Virus record (IMG/VR): IMGVR_UViG_3300035670_000595
Location: 1-38,656 of that record
Length of the DNA stretch: 38,656 nucleotides
From: a virus
Direction: 5' to 3' (one strand)
Shown here: positions 1 to 6,865 of the stretch, piece after piece
Layout: the number at the start of each line of letters is the position of its first letter
Numbering within the stretch: the stretch's first letter is position 1
The notes under the pieces: model-generated
Database searches by the model: none
What the model saw: only the letters and a program-made list of their open reading frames with translations
Told to the model about the DNA's origin: nothing
Translations under genes and position numbers: made by a program

Positions 1-30
1 GTCTTGGGCGGGAGGGTGTAGGGATTGACC

Positions 31-429
31 CTACCCCCCGGTGCCCGGGTGCCCGGCCGCGCCGCGGCCGAACCCGCCATCCTCGCGCGCCGTCTTCGCG
101 TCGTGGTGGCGCTTGCAGAGCGGCTGCCAGTTCTGCCGATCCCAGAACAGCCGCATGTCGCCGCGATGCGGCACGATGTGGTCGGTGACCGTCGCCGCTT
201 CGACCCTGTCCTGCTGCTGGCACAGACGGCAGAGCGGGTTCGCGCGCAGGAAACCCTTGCTCGCCTGCTGCCACTTCCAGCCATAGCCGCGCGATGCCGC
301 CGAGCCGCGCCGCGCATCGCGCCGCGCCTGCTCGGCCTTGGCCGCCGCCGCATGGCTGTCGCACCAACGCCCGTCCGTCAGCGCGCCGCAGCCGGGATGG
401 CTGCAGGGCTTCAAGGGCGAGGATGGCAT
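31..429 (-). CDS. HNH endonuclease (packaging-associated)
   Basis: Predicted HNH nuclease of 132 aa. The C-terminal half has the zinc-bracketed HNH fold: C67-x2-C70, D83-H84 followed by IVPHRGD, N100 and C105-x2-H108/H109. The N-terminus carries a second CHP/C-type zinc ribbon (C9, C14, C23, H26) typical of phage HNH proteins. The start at 429 is chosen because GGAAGA lies six bases upstream; a longer reading frame to 543 has no good ribosome site and crosses a terminator. Known role: in HK97-like phages such nucleases sit beside terminase and stimulate DNA packaging or cos cleavage. If the window ends are joined, this gene lies directly upstream of the small terminase, which fits that role. 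Function is inferred from the family; the nuclease assignment itself is firm. Confidence 0.9.
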   Translation of the reverse strand: MPSSPLKPCSHPGCGALTDGRWCDSHAAAAKAEQARRDARRGSAASRGYGWKWQQASKGFLRANPLCRLCQQQDRVEAATVTDHIVPHRGDMRLFWDRQNWQPLCKRHHDAKTAREDGGFGRGAAGHPGTGG

Positions 430-501
430 GATCGATCTTCCGGTGGGATGTGCGGTCGCCGGAGGCCCGGCAGCACCCGCCGACCGCACCCCACCCGCGC
501 C

Positions 502-540
502 AAAAGGAAACGCCCGCCGAACCTTTCGATCCGGCGGGCG
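502..540 (-). terminator. Rho-independent-type terminator after the early operon
   Basis: A 9-bp perfect GC stem (CGCCCGCCG at 511-519 and CGGCGGGCG at 532-540) with a 12-nt loop. Read leftward it is followed by TTTCCTTTT. It lies 24 bases past the DUF6362-like stop codon and before the HNH gene, so it would separate the early leftward operon from the HNH/terminase operon. Confidence 0.6.
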
Positions 541-564
541 CACCCTTCCAACGTGACTGTCAAG

Positions 565-1161
565 CTAGCCGTTTTTGTCAAATGGCGCAAATGGATTTTG
601 TGGTGCGCGATTGAGATACCCCAACAGGCGGTATATCGCGGTCCAGAAGTCGAGGCGCAGCGTCTCGTGGCTGACGCCGCCGAACAGCGGCCGCAGCGCC
701 CGAAAGCTGACGCCGGCGCCGGCATGCGCCAGCACCAGGCGCCACTGCGCGAGGGTCAGATGCGCGAACCATCCCAGCACCGTGTCGGCGCGGGTGATCT
801 CGACCGAGGACGGCGCCGCCGGCTTCACCCGCACCCGGTCGCCGCTGGTCACCTGCCCGTCATGGACCTCGCGCAAGGTGCGCAGCACTTCCGGCCAGGC
901 CGTGGTGCTGCGCGACGGCATGTCCCGCGCCGTCAGCGGCAGCCGGATCACCGTCGACCAGGCGCGCTGGAAGGCGGCGAGCACCAGCAGCTCGGTCCAA
1001 GGCAGCTCGTTGCGAAAGGCGCGGTCCAGCGCAAGCTCGATGTCCAGCTCGCTGCCGTCGTGCAGCCGCACGATGGCGATCCGGCGCGCGGTCCGACCGC
1101 GCTTCGCCGGCGTCTCCACCGTGTTACGCCCTGTTACCTTTTCTGTTACTGCCGAACCCAT
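565..1161 (-). CDS. DUF6362-like phage protein
   Basis: 198-aa protein of unknown function. The central and C-terminal parts (TAWPEVLR near residue 90, then ADTVLGWFAHLTLAQWRLV and GVSFRALRPLFGGVSHETLR) resemble the DUF6362 family found next to terminase or replication genes in phages of Alphaproteobacteria. The last part reads like a helix-turn-helix (SFRALRPLFGGVSHETLRLD), suggesting DNA binding. The start at 1161 follows a GAGAAAGAG stretch; an upstream in-frame start at 1227 would run through the GTTAC repeats and is less likely. Last gene of the early leftward operon, isolated from the helicase gene by about 195 bp of repeats and followed by a terminator. The family call is from remembered motif similarity; the DNA-binding role is inference. 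Confidence 0.72.
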   Translation of the reverse strand: MGSAVTEKVTGRNTVETPAKRGRTARRIAIVRLHDGSELDIELALDRAFRNELPWTELLVLAAFQRAWSTVIRLPLTARDMPSRSTTAWPEVLRTLREVHDGQVTSGDRVRVKPAAPSSVEITRADTVLGWFAHLTLAQWRLVLAHAGAGVSFRALRPLFGGVSHETLRLDFWTAIYRLLGYLNRAPQNPFAPFDKNG

Positions 1162-1360
1162 TGATTTCTCTTTCTCTTTATCTCTAGGTAACAAAGTTAC
1201 AGAAGTAACAGGGTGTCGATGGTTCAACGCGCGCCCGCGCCCGCGCGTATAGGCTTCCCCGTGTTACTTCTGTTACTTTGTTACCGATCATTAATTTCGC
1301 TGCGTCTTCAATCGATTGGCGAGTAACACGCCGCGTAACAGGCAGGCGGCGGCGTGTTAC
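1122..1360. repeat. TGTTAC/GTAACA repeat array, candidate replication origin
   Basis: Within 240 bp the hexamer TGTTAC or its complement GTAACA occurs at 1122, 1132, 1144, 1188, 1205, 1262, 1271, 1279, 1323, 1335 and 1355, with a further GTTAC at 1196. Two blocks, 1187-1210 and 1262-1285, form a 24-nt inverted repeat with a single mismatch and 51 bp between arms. The array lies between the helicase gene (whose stop codon is inside the last copy) and the DUF6362-like gene, whose N-terminal codons contain the first three copies. Iterons beside a replication helicase are a usual place for a phage or plasmid origin. The repeats are directly seen; the origin role is inference. Confidence 0.65.
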
Positions 1361-3144
1361 TTCGGCTCCAGCCCCTCCCATCCTTCCTCACCCTCCGTGC
1401 CGCCGGCTGCCGGCGCGCCCTCAGCCGTCGCTGTGGCGTCGTCGATGAAGAATTCGATCGGCACCAGATCGGCCCGCGACCGGGCGCCCGGGCCGAAATA
1501 GACGGTGGGCGTCACCTCCGAGGCACGGCCGCGCGGCGCGCCCTCGAGCCAGCCGAGCATCTGGGACCACACGCCATCGGCCCAGTCGGTGCCGTCGAAC
1601 ACCCGGCGGATGTTCTCGTGCTGGTGCGCGACCGCGACATATTTCGGCGCGCCCTTCACGGGCCAGAGCTGCAGGCCGAGCGTCTTGAGCTTGGCTGCCG
1701 TCTCGCCGTTCGGATTCTTGATCGCCTGCGCGATCAGCTCGCCATGCGAGACGCGCTCGCCCGAGCGCCAGAGATCGGCCGGGAAGCTCGACAGCCGGTT
1801 GAGGCAGCTCATCGGCCCGTCATGGCCGGAGGTGTCCTCGATTTCGTCGGCGCCCTCGAATTCCGCCAGCACCGCACGCGCGCGCTGCGGCGATGCCACG
1901 CTGTCCGACAGCAGGGTCTCGCTGGCGGCGAGCAGGGTGCCGAACTGATCGGCCTGGCGGGCGCTCATCTTCTTCTCGCCCATGGCCTGTTCGAACACGA
2001 TCAGGTTGGCGTTGAAGCGATCCCAGCCATCGACCATGCGGGCGAACAGCGCCGGACCCAGTTTCGACATCCGGTCGAGGCGGGCGCGCAACGCCGCGGC
2101 ATTCACCGCCGAGGACAGCCGCTCGAGCTTGATCACCGTGACGCGGGTCTTGTCCGCCGGCCGCAGCGGCGCATGCAGGGTCGAGGTGAAGTAGAAGCAG
2201 GCGCGGATGAAATAGTTGACGACGCCGCCGCCCAGGCTGCCGCGTGTCTTCGGCGCCTGCAGGTCCGTGCTGCCGAGCTTGGCCAGGTCGAGGACTTCGC
2301 GGGCATGCGTCGACCCGGCCTGGAATTCGATTTCATCCAGCGAGGTGGGCATCGCGCGCCCGTCCAGCCCCTGCCGGACCGAGGCCTCGGACGGCGCCGA
2401 GGCGCGATACAGCGCCGCGCCGAACAAACTGAACATGAACTGCTCGAGGGTCGACTTGCCCATCGCCGGCAGGCCGGTCACCCAGATATGCGGCCGCCAT
2501 CGCAGGGCGCCGCAGATGGGCGCGCTGCCGAAGAAGCCCAGCAGGAGCAGCGGCGCCGCCGGCGTCCGGAACTCCCAGCAGCGCAGCAGGTCCAGCAGCT
2601 CGGCACATTCCTCCGCCGTGGCGGCGCGCGGCGCCGGCGACGGGATGGCCTCGGCCGAGGGATAGAAGTGCCGGCCATACCGGAACCCCGAGGGCCGCCA
2701 CTCGCCCTGGATGCGGACGCGATCGCCACAATGCAGGATCAGCGAGCCGTCGACATCGCGCCAGGCGCCGGTGCTGCGCGCCGCGCGGCCGACATCGATC
2801 GGGCCGCAGGCCGCGCACCGGCGGTACAGGTCGGAGCGCGCGGAATCGTAACTCCACTCATCCTTGACCACCCGGCCCTTTTCATCCTTCTGCGGATGGC
2901 GATCGATCAGCCATTCGTTGATGCCGCCGAACAGGTGATCGATGCCGCTGCGCGTGCCGACCTGGTTGTATTTCAGGATCTTCAGCTCGCCGCCGCGATC
3001 CAGGAACGCATACTTGCCTTCCTTGTCGCCGGCCACGGTGCCGAGCGGCACGATCGGAATGTCGTCGGGCGGCGCGGCGTCGTCGACCGCGTCCCATATC
3101 TGGCGCAGCGCCGGCGGCATGTCGTCGTCGGTATCCGTGCTCAT
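1357..3144 (-). CDS. Replicative helicase/primase-type ATPase (DUF927-like)
   Basis: 595-aa P-loop protein. Walker A is GLPAMGKST at residues 224-232. A Walker B-like stretch (TSLDEIEF) follows near 268-275, and then a RecA/DUF927-type core with FYFTSTLHAPLRPADKTRV near 305-330. The N-terminal 160 residues include a small Cys pair (CAACG) and a domain like those on phage P4-type or DUF927 helicases. Expected role: unwinding phage DNA together with the primase encoded upstream at 7610-8779. The start overlaps the stop of the TSCPD gene (ATGA at 3141-3144), indicating translational coupling. The stop codon lies at the edge of the GTTAC repeat array, the probable origin. ATPase assignment is firm; DUF927 versus another helicase family is less certain. 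Confidence 0.85.
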   Translation of the reverse strand: MSTDTDDDMPPALRQIWDAVDDAAPPDDIPIVPLGTVAGDKEGKYAFLDRGGELKILKYNQVGTRSGIDHLFGGINEWLIDRHPQKDEKGRVVKDEWSYDSARSDLYRRCAACGPIDVGRAARSTGAWRDVDGSLILHCGDRVRIQGEWRPSGFRYGRHFYPSAEAIPSPAPRAATAEECAELLDLLRCWEFRTPAAPLLLLGFFGSAPICGALRWRPHIWVTGLPAMGKSTLEQFMFSLFGAALYRASAPSEASVRQGLDGRAMPTSLDEIEFQAGSTHAREVLDLAKLGSTDLQAPKTRGSLGGGVVNYFIRACFYFTSTLHAPLRPADKTRVTVIKLERLSSAVNAAALRARLDRMSKLGPALFARMVDGWDRFNANLIVFEQAMGEKKMSARQADQFGTLLAASETLLSDSVASPQRARAVLAEFEGADEIEDTSGHDGPMSCLNRLSSFPADLWRSGERVSHGELIAQAIKNPNGETAAKLKTLGLQLWPVKGAPKYVAVAHQHENIRRVFDGTDWADGVWSQMLGWLEGAPRGRASEVTPTVYFGPGARSRADLVPIEFFIDDATATAEGAPAAGGTEGEEGWEGLEPK

Positions 3145-3533
3145 CGGGCCACCTCGCCATCCAAATCCGCCAGGGCATCGAGCAGCGCGCCGAGCAGGCT
3201 GGCCGGGGCCGCCAGCGCCTGCCCGCCCTCGATCGGGCGCGGCGGCGCCTCATGCAGCGGCCGCCGCGCCAGCGACTTGCGCAGCGCGTCGAGCGGCACC
3301 CCATGCTGCAGCGCGACCGAGACGATCACGGCGGCGTCCTCCAGCACGGCGCCGAACTGCCCGCTCTTGAGCACGGTCTCGGCGCCGGTCCGCGCGACGA
3401 ACACCTCGCGCACCCGGCCGGCCGGATCGTATCCAGCCTGGATGGTCAGCCCGACGGGCGCGCCCAGATCGCCGGGCACGCTCAGGCGCAGCACCGCGGC
3501 CGGGCGCCGGTTCGGCATCCGATCGCGCGTCAT
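3141..3533 (-). CDS. TSCPD-domain protein
   Basis: 130-aa protein. Residues about 25-85 match the TSCPD domain found at the C-terminus of class II ribonucleotide reductases: a Gly-rich strand pair (GYDPAGRVREVFV), a following Gln-Phe-Gly segment, and the helix ending VALQHGVPLDALRKSL. No reductase catalytic domain is encoded in the window, so this is a stand-alone TSCPD protein, which is common in alphaproteobacterial phages and of unproven function. The start at 3533 is chosen because it overlaps the stop of a small upstream frame (ATGA, 3530-3533). It is coupled in turn to the helicase gene by an ATGA at 3141-3144. Confidence 0.72.
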   Translation of the reverse strand: MTRDRMPNRRPAAVLRLSVPGDLGAPVGLTIQAGYDPAGRVREVFVARTGAETVLKSGQFGAVLEDAAVIVSVALQHGVPLDALRKSLARRPLHEAPPRPIEGGQALAAPASLLGALLDALADLDGEVAR

Positions 3534-3649
3534 AGGGCCCCCGGCGAACGGCGTTCGCGAAGGCGCGCGCCGGCCCATGCGGGGCCGGCTGTGGTCTGGT
3601 CGTCAATGCGGCGGCCTGGGCCGATCCGCGGTCGTGTCGTTCCGTTCAT
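3530..3649 (-). CDS. Possible 39-aa peptide
   Basis: Short frame starting MNGTTRPRIG. It has a good ribosome site (GAAGGGAA) before its ATG, an 11-bp gap after the preceding gene, and an ATGA overlap with the TSCPD gene start. The upstream sequence resembles that of the 408-aa gene at 5307-6533, which also begins MNGT. It contains one copy of the dispersed palindrome, read here as ERRSP. No family is recognised; coding status rests on spacing and ribosome site only. Confidence 0.42.
   Translation of the reverse strand: MNGTTRPRIGPGRRIDDQTTAGPAWAGARLRERRSPGAL
3544..3558. repeat. Dispersed palindrome copy 1
   Basis: Exact GCGAACGGCGTTCGC, 11 bp before the TSCPD start, near the end of the possible 39-aa frame. 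The centre is G on the + strand, so C on the transcribed strand. Confidence 0.9.
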
Positions 3650-3660
3650 GCCGGTTCCCT

Positions 3661-4011
3661 TCAAATGGTCGACCTGGCCGAACGGCGCTCCGCCGCCAGC
3701 TCTATCGGCCGGTCGGTTCCCTTGCCGCGCGCGGCGCCGCCGGCCTGGCCGGGTCGCCCGCTTGCGCGATGTTGTGGATTTCGGACTGCACGTCCATCTG
3801 GACCCTCCCATCCGTTGATTAGGCGGCGTATTGCCGCTGCCGCGTCGATACGGCCCTGGTCGTAATGGTTGCCCGCATCCCAGAACTCACCGTTGCCGCT
3901 GGTCTGATACGTGTCGCCGCATGCTTCCACCGGCCAGCCCTCGGCCACCTTCGCGGCCTCTTCCAAAATCTGCGCGCGGACGGCGGGCGTGACCGGGGCG
4001 GGCGTCTCCAT
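3661..4011 (-). CDS. Small phage protein with YDQGRIDAAAAIR motif
   Basis: 116-aa hypothetical protein. The first 65 residues have the recurring phage pattern of an N-terminal helix (ILEEAAKVAEGW), a spacer ending WDAGNHYDQGRIDAAAAIRRL, and little else. Short proteins with this pattern are frequent in early operons of proteobacterial phages, but I know no function for them. The C-terminal 45 residues are basic and low-complexity. It lies 12 bp after the recombinase stop in the same operon. The ribosome site is weak. The N-terminal half makes it a likely real gene. Confidence 0.68.
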   Translation of the reverse strand: METPAPVTPAVRAQILEEAAKVAEGWPVEACGDTYQTSGNGEFWDAGNHYDQGRIDAAAAIRRLINGWEGPDGRAVRNPQHRASGRPGQAGGAARGKGTDRPIELAAERRSARSTI

Positions 4012-4023
4012 CTGTGCGCTCGT

Positions 4024-4779
4024 TCAAATCTCGGCGCCCGGCCGGTCCGCGAGGCGGATCGGCGGCATCGCCGGGCTGGGTTTCAGGGCGCTGGCTTCCT
4101 GCCGTTCCTTGGCGAAGGCGCGATAGATCGTGGCTTCGCAGCAGCCGAACAGCTTGGCGACCTCCGGCATGGTGACCGTCGGGTCGCCGAGCATGGCCTT
4201 GATCGCCTTGAGCTTCGTGGCGTCCAGCTTCGCCTTGCGGCCGCCGCGATGGCCGCGCGCGCGGGCGGCGGCGAGGCCGGCCTTAGTGCGGTCGACGACC
4301 AGGTTGCGCTCGAACTCGGCCACCGCGCCGAAGACGTGGAACATGAACTTGCCGACCGCCGTGGTGGTGTCGATCATCTCGGTCAGCGAGTGGAAGCCGA
4401 CGCCCCGATCCTTGAGCCCGCGCTCCATGTCGATCAGCTCGCGCAGCGAGCGGCCGAGCCGGTCCAGCTTCCACACCACCAGCACGTCGCCGGCGCGCAG
4501 CGCGCGCAGGCACTCGGCCAGCACCGGCCGCGCCGTCTTCACCCCGCTGACGTGTTCCTCGTAGATCCGGCCGGCCTCGACGCCGTACCGGGTCAGCGCG
4601 TCGCGCTGCAGGTCGAGGCGCTGGTCGTCGGTCGAGACCCGGGCATAGCCGACCGGGATTCCGGTGGGCGGGGTGTCGCAAAATGCCGTGAACGGCGACG
4701 GCGCGAGCATGGGGATAACGCCAGGGGTTTTGTATCCCCTGGGTATGGCTTGGCCGGTGAGCGGGTTGATCGCGAGCAT
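4024..4779 (-). CDS. Small serine recombinase (resolvase/invertase family)
   Basis: 251-aa recombinase. After a 40-residue extension comes the catalytic domain: YARVSTDDQ with nucleophile Ser49, KLDRLGRSLREL (about 104-114) and the long E-helix around AVAEFERNLVVDRTKAGLAAARARG. A C-terminal helix-turn-helix of Hin type follows (TMPEVAKLFGCCEATIYRAF). It belongs with Pin/Hin/resolvase enzymes, not large serine integrases. The start at 4779 is chosen because AGGAT precedes it; an internal ATG at 4710 is possible. It lies in the early operon and is the only site-specific recombinase in the window, so it may serve in integration, multimer resolution or inversion. No invertible segment or crossover site was found. 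The N-terminal extension is unusual for the family. Confidence 0.92.
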   Translation of the reverse strand: MLAINPLTGQAIPRGYKTPGVIPMLAPSPFTAFCDTPPTGIPVGYARVSTDDQRLDLQRDALTRYGVEAGRIYEEHVSGVKTARPVLAECLRALRAGDVLVVWKLDRLGRSLRELIDMERGLKDRGVGFHSLTEMIDTTTAVGKFMFHVFGAVAEFERNLVVDRTKAGLAAARARGHRGGRKAKLDATKLKAIKAMLGDPTVTMPEVAKLFGCCEATIYRAFAKERQEASALKPSPAMPPIRLADRPGAEI

Positions 4780-4801
4780 GGGATATCCTGGGTGCCGGAA
4801 A

Positions 4802-5323
4802 TCAGGCGGCGGGCCGCAGCGCGGCGATGCCGGCCGCGGTGATCTCAAGCCGGTTGGGCCCGGCGCCGGCGACCAGGCCGCGCGCGACCAGGCGCAGCCA
4901 GGTGGCGGCCAGGAAGTCGCTGCGCACCCCAGCGGCGACCAGATGGCCGGCATTGTCGATCGCGCCCTCGCCGCCATGCGCCAGCAGGAAGGCCAGCGCC
5001 TCCTGCTGGGTGTCGGACAGCGGCGCCAGGCGCAGCGGCCCCGCGAGCAGTAAATCGGTCGCGGCGATCGCCTGGCGCATCGCCTGCGCGGTCAGCGGCA
5101 GCGCCAGCGATGTCGGCAGCGGCACGTCCGGCGAGGATTCCACCGCCACGGCAAGCATCTTCCAGCCCTCGCCGCGGCCCGCGCTCGCATCGATCGCCGT
5201 CTTGGCATCCGCCAGCGCCGCCCGCAGGCCGGCCATCGCCGCGGCGAGGCCGTCCTCGGAACCCCCATCGATCACCCGCAGCGACGGCCGCGCCGCAATG
5301 CCGGCTTCAGTGTGCGTCCGCAT
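4802..5323 (-). CDS. Hypothetical protein with C-terminal winged-helix-like region
   Basis: 173-aa protein, not recognised as a named family. The N-terminal 60 residues are Ala-rich and helical. From about residue 105 it resembles a winged helix: SDTQQEALAFLLAHGG, then DFLAATWLRLVARGLV, then a short hairpin ending NRLEITAAGIAALRP. A DNA-binding accessory role in replication or transcription is plausible but inferred. The start at 5323 overlaps the end of the 408-aa gene by 17 bp; the ribosome site GGGGAAGGG is just upstream of the ATG. Confidence 0.75.
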   Translation of the reverse strand: MRTHTEAGIAARPSLRVIDGGSEDGLAAAMAGLRAALADAKTAIDASAGRGEGWKMLAVAVESSPDVPLPTSLALPLTAQAMRQAIAATDLLLAGPLRLAPLSDTQQEALAFLLAHGGEGAIDNAGHLVAAGVRSDFLAATWLRLVARGLVAGAGPNRLEITAAGIAALRPAA

Positions 5324-6533
5324 GTCCGTTTCCCTTCCCCTTGGTTGCCGCCACGCTCAGCGGCACGGGCGCCCTGCCCTGCGTCCGCCGGATGGCGTTG
5401 TAGATTTCCAGGACGGCGCGGAACGGCCGCGGCTTGCCGTCGAGCAGCCAGCGCCAGGTGCCGCCGCGATTGTCGCGGTCGACCTTGTGCCCCGCCTTAC
5501 GCAGCTCGAGCATGATGTCGGTCTCGCCGGCGCCCATCGGCACCCGCGTGGCCTTACCGGCGGCGACGGCCGCCTCGATCAGCGCCGCATCTCCGGCGGC
5601 GCCGCGCGGCCGCTGGCCGGGGCCCGGCCGATGCGACAGCCGCTTCGCCGGCGCGGCGACCGGCAGCACGACCGCCGGCGGCGCCGTCTCCGCGCCGCTG
5701 TCGAGGATCCGCACGATCCGGATGTTTCGTTCGACCCGCACCGACACATGCCCGCCGGCGATCAGCCGATCGAGCGCCGTCTTCACGCTGGCGCCGCTGG
5801 CCCAGCCCAGCTGCGTCGCCAGTGCCGGCCCTTGCGGACAGACCTCGCGACGATCGGCCAGATCGCGCAACAGCGATTTCAGCGCCGCCGCCCGCACATC
5901 CAGGGGCTTCGGCGCGGCGGCCGCCTCCACGGGAGCGGGGTCCGGTTCCGCGCGCGACGGCGGCTCGCCATCCGGAATATCGGGGGCGGGCGCATCGGCG
6001 CCCGGCGTCTCAACAGCCGGTGCAGGGCGCTTGCGCGCGGCCTTCAACGTGGCCAGCGGGAAATGCGGCGGCGAAGACGGCGGTGGATCGCCGGCATCCG
6101 CCCCTTCCCGCGGCACGATCTCGAGATAAGACCCGCCGCCCGTCGAGTCCTCGACCGCCGATCCCTCGACCGGCGAGCCTGCCGGCACGATCCGCCACAC
6201 CGGCGCCACCCAGGCCTCGTCGCGGCAGACCAGACCTTGCGCGGCCTGCTCGCGCAGCAGCGCCTTGAGCGCTGCCGGCGCGAGGCCGGTGCTGTCGAGC
6301 AGCCACCGCTCCGACATCGGGCCCAGAACCGCCAGCAGGTTCAGCACCACCTCGCGCGGTTCGGGCTGCCGCCCGGCCGCCAGCACCGCCACCGGCGGCG
6401 CGTCCTCAGCGAAGGCGATCAGCTCGACCGCCAGTGGCGCCGCCAGCGACCAGTTGCCGCCGCGATGCGACAGCGCGATCGCCGCGGCCTGCAATCGGAT
6501 ATCGATCCGTCTCGGCGTTGCCGTCCCGTTCAT
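5307..6533 (-). CDS. Two-winged-helix protein, possible replication accessory factor
   Basis: 408-aa protein with no sure family. There are two regions of winged-helix appearance: one around residues 65-115 (LLAVLGPMSERWLLDSTGL, then ALLREQAAQGLVCRDEAW) and one around 220-280 (LRDLADRREVCPQG, then LGWASGASVKTALDRLIAG, then a strand pair HVSVRVERNIRIVRI). They are joined by about 100 residues of Pro/Ala-rich linker. A conserved-looking C-terminal block (AGHKVDRDNRGGTWRWLLDG) follows. This layout, next to primase, helicase and repeats, would suit an origin-binding or primosomal accessory protein; that is inference. It is coupled to the preceding gene by ATGA at 6530-6533. Confidence 0.78.
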   Translation of the reverse strand: MNGTATPRRIDIRLQAAAIALSHRGGNWSLAAPLAVELIAFAEDAPPVAVLAAGRQPEPREVVLNLLAVLGPMSERWLLDSTGLAPAALKALLREQAAQGLVCRDEAWVAPVWRIVPAGSPVEGSAVEDSTGGGSYLEIVPREGADAGDPPPSSPPHFPLATLKAARKRPAPAVETPGADAPAPDIPDGEPPSRAEPDPAPVEAAAAPKPLDVRAAALKSLLRDLADRREVCPQGPALATQLGWASGASVKTALDRLIAGGHVSVRVERNIRIVRILDSGAETAPPAVVLPVAAPAKRLSHRPGPGQRPRGAAGDAALIEAAVAAGKATRVPMGAGETDIMLELRKAGHKVDRDNRGGTWRWLLDGKPRPFRAVLEIYNAIRRTQGRAPVPLSVAATKGKGNGHADAH

Positions 6534-6865
6534 GCCCGGTTCCCCTTCCAGCGCGCCGGCACCAGCGACCGGCCGAAGCCGCGGCCCAGCAGCTCCTCGA
6601 CCGCCGCGTCATGCATGCACAGCGCATCGAACCGCACCGCGTCCTGCCGATCGCTGCGGCCGACCAGCTGCCAGGACCGCCGCGCCAGATCGAGCAGATC
6701 GGCGGCGCCGCGCGCGGCGAGCCGGGCCGAGGCAACGGCGATGGCGCATTGCTGCCGATAGGCCAGCTCGCGGGCGAGCGCGATCGCGCGCCGCCGGGTC
6801 GCGTCCGGCGAACGGCGTTCGCCCTCGGCCGGCCGCCGGCGCGGCGATGCGGCGGCGGCGGTCAT
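6530..6865 (-). CDS. Hypothetical 111-aa early protein
   Basis: Unrecognised, Arg/Ala-rich, mainly helical. After a basic N-terminus (SPRRRPAEGERRSPDATRRR) a long helix follows (AIALARELAYRQQCAIAVASARLAAR), and the end is GFGRSLVPARWKGN. Start and stop both overlap neighbours by ATGA (6862-6865 and 6530-6533), so it is translated within the early operon between the methyltransferase and the winged-helix gene. One copy of the dispersed palindrome encodes its ERRS segment near the start. Confidence 0.72.
   Translation of the reverse strand: MTAAAASPRRRPAEGERRSPDATRRRAIALARELAYRQQCAIAVASARLAARGAADLLDLARRSWQLVGRSDRQDAVRFDALCMHDAAVEELLGRGFGRSLVPARWKGNRA
6808..6822. repeat. Dispersed palindrome copy 2
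   Basis: Exact GCGAACGGCGTTCGC, symmetric over 17 bp (6807-6823). It lies inside the 111-aa gene near its 5' end and is read as GERRSP. Confidence 0.9.

Noticed and set aside
1184-1381. A 65-codon - strand frame through the GTTAC repeats
   Set aside because: It is made of repeat-derived VTEVT-like codons, overlaps the helicase end and has no ribosome site; better explained as iteron DNA.
1354-3822. An 822-codon + strand frame opposite the helicase
   Set aside because: The - strand has a Walker A motif, ATGA coupling and family features; the + frame is an Arg/Ala-rich shadow.
4024-4779. An invertible host-range segment controlled by the serine recombinase
   Set aside because: No inverted repeats flanking the fibre genes were seen, and the recombinase is far from the tail module.
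4780-4977. An extra 66-residue N-terminus on the serine recombinase
   Set aside because: It overlaps the end of the upstream gene in another frame and lacks a ribosome site, while 4779 has AGGAT upstream.
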